DNA of 64,000 nt, taken from positions 1 to 64,000 of the forward strand of contig NZ_LIQQ01000009.1 in assembly GCF_001418565.1 (NCBI RefSeq), read 5' to 3'. Below are positions 19,601-27,040 of this stretch, piece after piece. Positions within the stretch are counted from its first letter, which is position 1, and the number at the start of each line of letters is the position of its first letter. Made by a program: the position numbers and the translations under genes. Source of the DNA: Streptomyces graminilatus. GTDB taxonomy: Bacteria; Actinomycetota; Actinomycetes; Streptomycetales; Streptomycetaceae. Below the pieces are notes generated by a model. It made no database searches. It was not told where the DNA came from and saw only the letters and a program-made list of their open reading frames with translations.

Positions 19601-22600
19601 CGTCCCTGCTGGACCAGTGGCACCAGCAGCCCTGCCCCTCCTACCGCTGCCGCAGAGGCCGTCTGGTGGCCGGCGACCGGCCTGAGGGGCTGGGGGTGCA
19701 CCACCGCGATCGCGATTACACCCATGACTACTACCGGCGCCTGTACCGCGGCGCGGGCACCTATCAGGTGGTCACCGCCGAGCACACAGGCATGCTCACC
19801 CGCCCGCAGCGTGAAGAGGTGGAGAAGGCCTTCAAACGGCGCGAGGGCTTCAAGGACCCCAACGTGCTGTCCTGCACCCCGACGCTGGAGATGGGCATCG
19901 ACATCGGCGACCTGTCGGCGGTGGTGCTGGCCGCGCTGCCGCGTCGGCCCGCCTCCTACGCCCAGCAGGTGGGGCGGGCCGGGCGCCGTACCGGCAATGC
20001 GTTCTTGCTGACGATCCCGGACCGCAGACGCCGTGACCTGTACTTCCTGGAGCGCCCCAAAGACCTGATCGCCGGCACCATCGTGCCGCCGGGCTGCTAC
20101 CTGTCGGCCATCGAGATCCTGCGCCGCCAGTACCTGGCCCACCTGCTGGACCTCACCGCCGCCGGACGGCTGGTGCGCGCGGACGGCATCGTGCTGCGCG
20201 CCCTGCCGCACAAGGCCCCCCGTCTGTTCGGGCCGTCGGGCTACCTGGCCGACCTCGTCGATATGGCCCTTGCTCAGGGCGAGGAACTCGCCGACGGGTT
20301 CCTGGAATTGTTCCCTACCGGGGTCAGCGACCAGGCCAAGGCCGATCTCCGGGCGTACGCCACACACGGGCTGCGCGCCGCTGTGGAGGAGGCCGAGCGG
20401 GAGTGGTTCCGAAGCCAGCAGGCGCTGCGGGCTCGGCTGAAGGAGATCGACGAAGCCCACGACGAATTGCACGACACTGATCCGGACCAGGCGCGGCAGA
20501 AGGCCGAGCTGGACGCCGAACGGCGCGGCGTCGGGCGGCATCTGATGAACCTGGGCGAGACCACGGCGCAGACCGCGCTGTGCGACCTGGGACTGCTGCC
20601 CAACTACGCGCTGATGGATTCCACAACTGTCCTGTCGGCGACCTTGTACGGGGAAGAAGGAGTGGACGCCAAGACAGGAAAGGTGAAGTACAGCTCCGAC
20701 ACCTACGCCTACGAGCGGCCCAGGCGTATCGCGCTGGAAGAGCTGGCCCCCGGCAACACCTTCTACGTCAACGGCTACAAGCACCAGATCAGTGGTCTGG
20801 AGATCGCCACTGGCGGCCGGCAGGAATGGCGCACCTGGCGGGTGTGCCCCGGCTGCGGCTACGTACGCACCGAGGACGCGGCCGAGGACCGCTCGCCGTG
20901 CCCGCGCTGCAAGACCGCCCACATCGCGGACGACGGCTCGTGCCTGTTCCAGATCGTCGAGCCGGCCACCGTCACCTCGCGCGACAAACGGGAAGATGCC
21001 CACATCCGCGACGACAAGGACGACCGCGACCGCCGCTCCTACAAGGTCGTGGACGCCGTGGACATCCCGGTCGAGGACATCGAACCCGGCTCGTGGCGGC
21101 ATGCATCCCAGACGTTCGGCGTCGACTACTGCCGCAGCGCCATGATCCGGCGGATCAACGTCGGACCGGTCCGCTATGACGCCCCGACCCGCGACGACTT
21201 CGCCGGACAACGCGTACGGCTCAACCCGTTCCACGTGTGCACGGCGTGTGGGGCGGCCAGCGCGGACGGACAGCCCGTCTTCGACCACGACACCGACGCC
21301 CTGGACTCCCTTGCCGCCCGCAGCGGGCGCCTCAAGCACCACCGCCCGTGGTGCCCGCTGCGCCGCGGAAAGAAGACCGACGCCCGCGAGGAACCGGTGC
21401 TGCTCGCCCACCGGTTGCAGACCGAGGCGCTGCGGGTGCTGATCCCGGCCGCCACCGCGGACGTCGACTCCAAGGTGCATTCCTTCAGGGCCGCGTTGCG
21501 GCTCGGCGTGGACCTGCACTTCGGCGGTGACCCGCAGCACCTGGCCACTACCGTGGCGTCGATGCCGGACAACGAGAGCGGGGAGCGCCGCTGGTTCCTG
21601 GTGCTCTTCGACTCCTTGCCCGGCGGCACCGGCTACTTGGACCGGCTCACCGACCCCACCGCCTTCCGCGACACGCTCATCAAGGCGTACGAGATGCTGA
21701 AGGACTGCCCGTGCGCAGAGGAGCAGCGCAGGGCCTGCCACCGCTGCCTGCACCGCTATACGCCGGAGCCCCTCCAGGACATCGTCTCGCGCCAAGCCGC
21801 GCTGACCATGCTGGAGTCCCTGCTGTTCACGAACGACGGCGAGGACGGGTGGGAGACCACCGAGGTCGAACACACCGGGCTGGTCGGCCTGGATGCCCAG
21901 GTGGAATCCGACCTGGAGGCTCGTTTCCTGGCCGCGCTGAGGGACTGGGTGAAGGTCACCGGCGATGCCTCCTTGGACGAGGACGGTCACGCCAGCGGGC
22001 ATCTGCGCTTCACCGACGGCCCTGGAGTGATGCACTGGCGGCTGACCGCGCAGCAGCAACTCCGAGGCACCGTCACCGATTTCACCTTCACCCGCATTGA
22101 CGGCCCGGCCCAGAGCGTCAAGGTCTACCTCGAAGGCTTCCGCTTCCACGCCAGCCGTGAACACAACCAGATCGCCACCGACGCGGCGAAGCGCACCCTC
22201 CTGCGCGCCGAAGGGGAGACCGTTTTCCAGATCACCTGGGCGGACATCGATCTCTTCGAGAAGCGCCCCACTCGTACGCAGCCCGTATGGCCGCCCTACC
22301 GGGGCACGGCTCAGGAAGGGGCCAAGAGTGCGTACGAGCAGTACGGCGGACAGCGCGCCCACTTCGCCAACGCCGTCTTCGCCAACCCCATCGACACCTT
22401 GATCGCCTATCTGCGGGACCCGGATGCCGACCGTTGGGCCCGCCAGGCCCGCGCCCTGGTCACCGGGCTGACGGCCCAGCCGGGCACGGTCCCGGTCGCG
22501 GCGACCGGTCGCCGCAGCGAACTGGTTGCAGCCCTGCGCGGCGAGCTGGCCACTTTCTCTGCCGCCGAGCGCCACGACAAGCCGGTCGTGCCGGATGCCG

Positions 22601-23373
22601 CAGGTATCGGCCCCGTCCACGTCTTCCGCACGCAGGATGAGAGCGGGCTGCCGATCATCTTCGCCCTGGATGCGGCCGATCCCGAGGCTCTGAAGTGGAC
22701 CGCGCTCGCCGTGCTTGATGATTCCGCGGCTGTGTTGGACACGGACGAGCACAAGGAGCGCTGGCGGTCCTGGTTGTACTGGACCAACCTCACCCAGTTC
22801 CTGTCCCTGGCCGGCGGTGATGGTGTCCAGCTCGCCACCAGCAAGGCGGCCGACTTCGAGGTTGAGGTCCTCGCGGTCTGCGGCGGGCTCGGTGAACTCG
22901 ACTCACTCATTGGCGCCCCCTCACCCGCCGTACCCAAGGCGAACGCGGTCGTGGTCAAGCCCGTCGACCCCGACCCCGTCCAAGACTCGGCCGCCGAAGC
23001 CGCCGTTGCCCAGGTCCTCCGCGACGCCGTCTGGGACGAGGACATCCTGGAGATCCTGCGCGAAGACCCCGACGAGTGGCCCGACCTGCTCCGCCTCGCC
23101 GGGATTCTCGCCGACCGAGGCAAGAAGGCACCTGTCTTCGGCTACGAACTGGGCAACAGCAGCCGCTGGCCAGCTGACTTCGCCTGGCACACCAACGGCA
23201 TCAAGATCGCCGTAGTCTCCGCCCACCAGGGCGAGGACGACGACGAGGCGCAGCGACGCGACGCCGCGTACGCCGAGGACGGCTGGACAGCACGCACCGC
23301 CGCCGAATGGCTCGCCCGCCTCGACGAACTGCTCGACCAGCTCCCCGACACGGAAGAAGGCACTCCCCGATGA
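16627..23373 (+). CDS. Giant DEAD/DEAH helicase with DUF1998 and zinc knuckles (DrmA+DrmB-like fusion)
   Basis: 2248 residues. The GTG at 16627 is chosen: AGGAGG lies 9 bases upstream and the codon overlaps the methylase stop (GTGA). Lobe 1 has TGTGSGKTES (about 102-111), DEFH (226-229) and SATLASG; lobe 2 has TPTLEMGIDIGDL and QQVGRAGRRTG (about 1111-1121). Many CxxC pairs follow or interrupt it (near 18.1, 18.5, 19.6, 20.9 and 21.2 kb). A DUF1998 segment follows at about 1655-1720 (DSLPGGTGYLDRL ... CPCAEE ... CHRCLHRY). The tail near 1830 contains EGFRFH ... DAAKR ... ITWADI, resembling Vsr/DUF559-like nuclease ends, with the first acidic residue Glu. In DISARM the helicase (DrmA) and DUF1998 protein (DrmB) are separate genes; DruE of Druantia is a comparable single protein. 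Confidence 0.85.
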   Translation: MRPTLQARGLKESLLQYLSTTYALTDEGAREALHRFLGDETSGMFRGPYLRIRTPFTTDGDEWRKHLEWQREGFTPYAHQAVAFARLTSANEHTPQPTLVTTGTGSGKTESFLYPVLDHCRREREAGKTGVKAVFLYPMNALATDQAQRINELLTQNSELGKLWAGLYIGDQAATRYEKVRTRRSDMQLAPPDILITNYKMLDLLLQREDDAPLWQEADIRYVVVDEFHTYDGAQGTDVAMLLRRLASAIGASEKGRPLGTICPVATSATLASGTDDDGVARLLEVATDVFGTEFTAESIVGENRLSVEEFIPLTDVKMQGLPTPDELLALPDPATGEEALLDLIEAVTGVRDRDPFLLGENLKRHLFTRAVMQALDGEVKSGPEVLDVMWRAGAAGWAEAVARQPEKAAEALARFVALLSYARDPKSSSGEPRPFVHVEVHQWARSVSRLLRGVLPWPKAEFRWDVAGMADASATDSGRSAPVTTATSGQTANLFLPAVYCRDCGRSGWAVFSPESDDHDVQFDTFKIRRASLGQDKARVRNLVAATEREAKEGSGAAPMSSAGRGAGGASAGQGAGGTLMVMDGARKRLRLPDPLNDYDKDTKEPRLTARDSAFVLVHFGGTVANTAAKEDWCPACGERNAIRYLGTGSAAMAAASITQLFTGGELVKKLHEDKTLMFNDSVQDAAHRAGFVANRSYTFSLRALLTGHLRHDEPTALNDLIANVVEATTDEETLAAVVPPDLHVYKGVDRLLSGQGRGGSMPTWRLIGQRLAFEALMEFGFRSRNGRTLELTRTAAAQVRIDDPEAVVALVRRIHEECVRDGVPLIAQDDARYLAFVRIFLERLRTRGAVAHKWLDKYVDEAGTSRYFIWGKRAPGMRAFPARVAAPVFLLSQPKNGSEFDSATGRLSWYERWAGRCLELPREMAPEFWSRLLPELAALGLLSVRTPRDTSLNVYGLKPGNIEAQLLDDEQVRHAYVRCPVCFWEQTVHPSLLDQWHQQPCPSYRCRRGRLVAGDRPEGLGVHHRDRDYTHDYYRRLYRGAGTYQVVTAEHTGMLTRPQREEVEKAFKRREGFKDPNVLSCTPTLEMGIDIGDLSAVVLAALPRRPASYAQQVGRAGRRTGNAFLLTIPDRRRRDLYFLERPKDLIAGTIVPPGCYLSAIEILRRQYLAHLLDLTAAGRLVRADGIVLRALPHKAPRLFGPSGYLADLVDMALAQGEELADGFLELFPTGVSDQAKADLRAYATHGLRAAVEEAEREWFRSQQALRARLKEIDEAHDELHDTDPDQARQKAELDAERRGVGRHLMNLGETTAQTALCDLGLLPNYALMDSTTVLSATLYGEEGVDAKTGKVKYSSDTYAYERPRRIALEELAPGNTFYVNGYKHQISGLEIATGGRQEWRTWRVCPGCGYVRTEDAAEDRSPCPRCKTAHIADDGSCLFQIVEPATVTSRDKREDAHIRDDKDDRDRRSYKVVDAVDIPVEDIEPGSWRHASQTFGVDYCRSAMIRRINVGPVRYDAPTRDDFAGQRVRLNPFHVCTACGAASADGQPVFDHDTDALDSLAARSGRLKHHRPWCPLRRGKKTDAREEPVLLAHRLQTEALRVLIPAATADVDSKVHSFRAALRLGVDLHFGGDPQHLATTVASMPDNESGERRWFLVLFDSLPGGTGYLDRLTDPTAFRDTLIKAYEMLKDCPCAEEQRRACHRCLHRYTPEPLQDIVSRQAALTMLESLLFTNDGEDGWETTEVEHTGLVGLDAQVESDLEARFLAALRDWVKVTGDASLDEDGHASGHLRFTDGPGVMHWRLTAQQQLRGTVTDFTFTRIDGPAQSVKVYLEGFRFHASREHNQIATDAAKRTLLRAEGETVFQITWADIDLFEKRPTRTQPVWPPYRGTAQEGAKSAYEQYGGQRAHFANAVFANPIDTLIAYLRDPDADRWARQARALVTGLTAQPGTVPVAATGRRSELVAALRGELATFSAAERHDKPVVPDAAGIGPVHVFRTQDESGLPIIFALDAADPEALKWTALAVLDDSAAVLDTDEHKERWRSWLYWTNLTQFLSLAGGDGVQLATSKAADFEVEVLAVCGGLGELDSLIGAPSPAVPKANAVVVKPVDPDPVQDSAAEAAVAQVLRDAVWDEDILEILREDPDEWPDLLRLAGILADRGKKAPVFGYELGNSSRWPADFAWHTNGIKIAVVSAHQGEDDDEAQRRDAAYAEDGWTARTAAEWLARLDELLDQLPDTEEGTPR

Positions 23374-25676
23374 CGGCCCGGCTCAGCCTGTACCGCAAAG
23401 CCGAACAGGAGCTGTACAAGCTCGACCGCTCGGTCAAGGCCCAGTTCTACGACTTCTGCCACGACTTCCGGAACAAGCCCGACCTGCCGGGACTGAGGAA
23501 GAAGAAACTCAAGGGCGACTCCCGTATCCACTCGGCCCGTGTCTCCCAGGACTACCGGGCCCTGCTCACGCAGACCGGAGTCGACGCGGACGGCACCGAG
23601 AGCTGGCTGGTCATCGCCGTCCGTCACCGCAAGGACGTCTACGAAGAGCTTCAGGTCGCCGTCAACCGCGTCACCGGCGAGATCGAGTTCGTCGACCTCG
23701 CCGTCGTCGGCGACAGCGCCCTCCGCCGGGCCGGCATCACCCTCACCCCGTCTGAGCCGGAGGCACAGGCCCCCAAGCCCGCTCCCAAACCGGAGCCCGA
23801 GCCGACGGTGCCACCGCTGTTGGCCGAGTACGACGCCGAGCAACTGCGCGAACTCGGCGTCGCCGAGCAGCTGATCGAGCTGGCACTCACGGTGACCATC
23901 AGCGCCGAACTCGACCAGCTCGTCGAGGGCGCCCCGCTGCTGTCGAAGGACATCCTGTACGGCCTCGCCGCCGGAATGGGCATCGACGACGTTCGCAAGG
24001 AGATCACCGGGCCGGTCGAACTCGACCAGCGTCCCGATCCCGACGACTTCGCCACCGCCCTCTCCCGCACCAAGGTCACCACGGTCGACGACGCCGTTCG
24101 CGTCGTCATTGAAGAGGGCGACTTCCGTGCGTGGAAGGTCTTCCTCCACCCCACCCAGGAACGCATCGTCCACCGCCACTACACCGGCCCCGCCCGTGTA
24201 TCCGGCGGCCCCGGCACCGGCAAGACCATCGTTGCCCTGCACCGCGTCAAGCACCTCGCCGAACAACTGCCCCCCGGCCACAACAAGCCGATCCTGCTGA
24301 CCACGTTCACCAAGAACCTCACCACTGATCTGCGGCTGCGTCTCGCCTCCCTCATCGAACCCGACCTCCTTGCCCGCATCGACATCGCCCACATCGACCA
24401 GCTCGCCGCGCGTGTCCTAGGCGAGAACACCGCCCCTGGACGCGGCAAGCAGCGGGTCTACGATCATGTGGCCCTGAACGAGATGCGCCAGCTCCTGGCC
24501 GAACTCGACGACCGACGCTTCGAGCCGGAGTTCCTCCTGGAGGAGTGGGAACAGGTCATCCTCGGCCAGTCCGTCCCCACCCGCTCCGACTACTTCAAGG
24601 CACGCCGCGCCGGCCGAGGGCGCGCGCTGACCCGCCCCGAGCGCAACCACATCTGGAAGCTCATCGAGCAGTTCACCGCCCGCCTCGACAAGCTCGGCGT
24701 CGAAACCTGGGGCCAGGCCGCCGAGCGCGCCGCCCGCTTCGAGATCGAGCGCGCCGCGAAGATCAGGAAACGCCGCGAGTACAAGGAAGAGATCGGCGGC
24801 AAGGACCTCATCCACCGCGACGCCAGCTCCGGCATGCGCTACATCGGCTACCGCTACCGGCACATAGTGGTTGACGAGGCACAGGACCTGCGCCCCGCGC
24901 ATTGGAAGATGCTGCGGGCCATGGCCGACCCCGAACAGCCCAACGACATGTTCGTCGCGGGTGACACCCATCAGCGCATCTACGATCACCAGGTCGCTCT
25001 CGGGGCCCTCGGCATCAACATCCGCGGCCGAGCCTCACGGCTGACCCTCAGTTACCGCACCACGAAGGAGATCCTCGCCGAGGCCCTCCGCGTCGTCGAG
25101 CCCAAGAGGAAGAACGAGAAGGTCACGTACGACGACCTCGACGACGGCACCGACACGCTCGCCGGTTATCGTTCCGTTCTCCACGGCCCCAAGCCGGCCT
25201 TCAGCCGGTACAACACCTGGGACGACGAACTCGCCGGACTCGCCACCACCCTGAGCACCTGGCGCGAAGATCTGTCCACCGACGACAAGGGCGCCCCCCT
25301 CGACCCCAGCGGCCGGATCGCCGTGTGTGTCGCCGACCGCGACATGGTCAGCCAGACCATGTACTACCTGGCCACCAAGGCGGGCATCACCTGTGCCGAA
25401 CTCACCAAGGACGGCCCCAAGGGCGACGGTGAAGTCCACGTCGGCACCATGCACCGCTTCAAGGGACTCGAATACCAGCGCCTTGCCATCGTCGGCGCGA
25501 GCGACGGCATCATCCCGCGCACCAGCGTCGTCGAGCGCTACCGCGCCGAAGACCCGCCCCGCTACGAACGCGAGCAGCGCAAGGCTCGCTCCTTGCTATT
25601 CGTCGCCACGACCCGGGCACGCGATGCCCTGAACATCAGCTGGCACGGCAAGCCCAGCCCGTACCTGCCGATCTGA
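23370..25676 (+). CDS. RelE/ParE-like domain fused to UvrD-family helicase
   Basis: 768 residues. ATG 23370 overlaps the previous stop (ATGA). Residues 1-95 look like a RelE/ParE-fold toxin or mRNA-interferase domain: YRKAEQELYKLD at the start, LRKKKLKGD in the middle, then ARVSQDYRALL. A Pro/Lys/Glu linker (about 130-148) leads to a helical stretch and then a superfamily 1 helicase: Walker A GGPGTGKT (279-286), DEAQD (501-505) with the QxR-type context LSYRTTKEIL, and the C-terminal motif VATTRARDAL (about 745-754). UvrD helicases unwind DNA 3' to 5'. A toxin-fold domain in cis with a helicase suggests that RNA or DNA cleavage is controlled by translocation; the RelE part may also be purely structural. 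It is the last gene of the coupled operon, and a convergent nuclease gene begins 31 bases on. Confidence 0.8.
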   Translation: MTARLSLYRKAEQELYKLDRSVKAQFYDFCHDFRNKPDLPGLRKKKLKGDSRIHSARVSQDYRALLTQTGVDADGTESWLVIAVRHRKDVYEELQVAVNRVTGEIEFVDLAVVGDSALRRAGITLTPSEPEAQAPKPAPKPEPEPTVPPLLAEYDAEQLRELGVAEQLIELALTVTISAELDQLVEGAPLLSKDILYGLAAGMGIDDVRKEITGPVELDQRPDPDDFATALSRTKVTTVDDAVRVVIEEGDFRAWKVFLHPTQERIVHRHYTGPARVSGGPGTGKTIVALHRVKHLAEQLPPGHNKPILLTTFTKNLTTDLRLRLASLIEPDLLARIDIAHIDQLAARVLGENTAPGRGKQRVYDHVALNEMRQLLAELDDRRFEPEFLLEEWEQVILGQSVPTRSDYFKARRAGRGRALTRPERNHIWKLIEQFTARLDKLGVETWGQAAERAARFEIERAAKIRKRREYKEEIGGKDLIHRDASSGMRYIGYRYRHIVVDEAQDLRPAHWKMLRAMADPEQPNDMFVAGDTHQRIYDHQVALGALGINIRGRASRLTLSYRTTKEILAEALRVVEPKRKNEKVTYDDLDDGTDTLAGYRSVLHGPKPAFSRYNTWDDELAGLATTLSTWREDLSTDDKGAPLDPSGRIAVCVADRDMVSQTMYYLATKAGITCAELTKDGPKGDGEVHVGTMHRFKGLEYQRLAIVGASDGIIPRTSVVERYRAEDPPRYEREQRKARSLLFVATTRARDALNISWHGKPSPYLPI

Positions 25677-25706
25677 CGCGACGTACGGCACACCCGGGCC
25701 GAATGC

Positions 25707-26798
25707 CTACGTGGCCCCGGCCCGGGACAGGGAACTCGCCTCATAGCGCAGCTGGTAGGCGCGTACGCCGGTGCCGTTCATGCGGTAGAGCGTGATCGCC
25801 GACAGGAACTGCTCCTTGACCTCCGCGGTGCGACGGCGCTCCTTCTCTCCGATGCCGCTGATCCACTCCTCGATGTGCTCCGGGAGCTTGAAGGTCAACT
25901 CATAGGCGCCGACCGCGTCCGCGGGTGACAACGTCCACTCCGCCGCGGCCCCCATGCCCCGCCGCCTGATCCGCACCGTATGGTCGGGCTTCGCCTCCGC
26001 GTACTTCAGGAACTCTCGGTGATCATTGGCGGCGAGCGGCAGGATGAATGGCGCGGCAGGGAAACCGAGCAGCAGCTCCGCGTCACTGTGTTGCCGCAGC
26101 ACAGTGGCGAACTGCTCAATCACGGTGCCGGCGGCCTGCTTGAACTTCCCATCGGGGATCGAGACCGATGGCAGCAGGTCCAGCGGGGACGTCGCCAGCG
26201 CCTTTCTCAGCTCCGCGCGCATCCAGTTCAGTGGAAAGGGGGCCGACTTCGGCAGATGCTGCTGTGCCGCGCACAGACTCGTCGCCGTAGCTCCGATGTG
26301 GCCGAGCAACCAGGCGAAGGAAGCACCCGACAGGTCCACGAGAGAGATCTGGTGGGCGAGCGCGTACTTCTGGGCGTCGGGGGTGAATCCGCTCGCGGAG
26401 AACAAGGCGTACGAGTACTTGTACCGCTGCCGGGGCCGCGTCCCGGCGCCTGTCATGAAGTTCTCGTTCACGTCGTGCATGACACCGTGGGCGTTCCGCA
26501 CGACCTCCAGCTCGCAGCGTGTCTGGTAGTACTTGGCTTCCAGGAACAGCCGCACCGGCATGGAGAACGCCGGGGTGAAGGCGAACTCCCCGAGAACGTC
26601 GACCTGGTGGAGCGCGCCCCGCCCTCGAACCCGGAGAGTCTGGCCCTCCGTCACCAACTCGACCGGGTCCTGATCTTCGTGAACGAGAAGCCGATAGCCG
26701 CTGAAGCGCAGCAGCCAGGCCAGTGACTCTTCCAGTAAGTAGCCCCGCAATGACGAGTCCTTGAGCACCCTTGCGCTCCCTTCCTCTGAGCCGATCAT
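25707..26798 (-). CDS. PD-(D/E)XK (Mrr-like) nuclease-domain protein
   Basis: 363 residues from ATG 26798. A GTG at 26765 is better supplied with a ribosome binding site (GAAGGGAG a few bases upstream) and may be the true start. The N-terminal ~170 residues match the restriction-endonuclease fold: a helix with LLEESLAWLLRFSGY (about 21-35), then VDVLGEF with Asp 67, and FLEAKYY with Glu 87 and Lys 89, the D...ExK active site. The C-terminal ~190 residues are unidentified, partly helical, with a central all-beta-like region. It converges with the RelE-UvrD gene 30 bases away, so it is not in the same transcript but lies within the repeat-bounded segment and may be the DNA-cutting effector of the system. 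That link is by position only. Confidence 0.65.
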   Translation of the reverse strand: MIGSEEGSARVLKDSSLRGYLLEESLAWLLRFSGYRLLVHEDQDPVELVTEGQTLRVRGRGALHQVDVLGEFAFTPAFSMPVRLFLEAKYYQTRCELEVVRNAHGVMHDVNENFMTGAGTRPRQRYKYSYALFSASGFTPDAQKYALAHQISLVDLSGASFAWLLGHIGATATSLCAAQQHLPKSAPFPLNWMRAELRKALATSPLDLLPSVSIPDGKFKQAAGTVIEQFATVLRQHSDAELLLGFPAAPFILPLAANDHREFLKYAEAKPDHTVRIRRRGMGAAAEWTLSPADAVGAYELTFKLPEHIEEWISGIGEKERRRTAEVKEQFLSAITLYRMNGTGVRAYQLRYEASSLSRAGAT

Positions 26799-26902
26799 GC
26801 ACAGACAAACGTGATGATCTCATTCGGCCGGTGGGAAGAGACGGTCACGTTATGGGGGACGAGTACTGGACTGCACCAGTTGAGTGAAGGCTCCAAGCGG
26901 AG

Positions 26903-26944
26903 CTGACCCAGGGCGACTTCGCCCTGACCGGGCCGGAGGCATGA
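26903..26944 (+). pseudogene. 3' relic of a beta-class methyltransferase gene
   Basis: Encodes LTQGDFALTGPEA followed by TGA, matching the end of the intact methyltransferase (LTQDDFVLAGPEA). Sequence upstream of 26903 no longer resembles the gene. Confidence 0.75.
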
Positions 26945-26987
26945 GCATGAGAACGACCCGGCCGGTGCCGACGGACCGCAGAAGCCA

Positions 26988-27031
26988 AAGGGCGGCTGGT
27001 ACATCGAGAAACCGATGTACCAGCCGCCCTT
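26988..27031. terminator. Bidirectional hairpin terminator, second copy
   Basis: A perfect 19-bp stem, 26988-27006 with 27013-27031, loop of 6 bases. It is the counterpart of 4265-4308 and terminates the DUF5655 gene on the minus strand, whose stop is 10 bases away. Confidence 0.75.
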
Positions 27032-27040
27032 CCTCTTGCG

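Noticed and set aside
18403-22752. A 1449-codon minus-strand open frame
   Set aside because: It is the antisense shadow of the helicase/DUF1998 gene; no family motifs, no start signal. Long antisense frames are expected in high-GC genes.
6703-25676. Classifying the operon as BREX/Pgl or Druantia
   Set aside because: No PglZ, BrxC/PglY or other core BREX gene is present, and the SNF2-methylase-helicase/DUF1998 order is closer to class 1 DISARM. Druantia has a DruE-like helicase but not this SNF2 plus giant adenine methylase pair. Left as unassigned DISARM-like.
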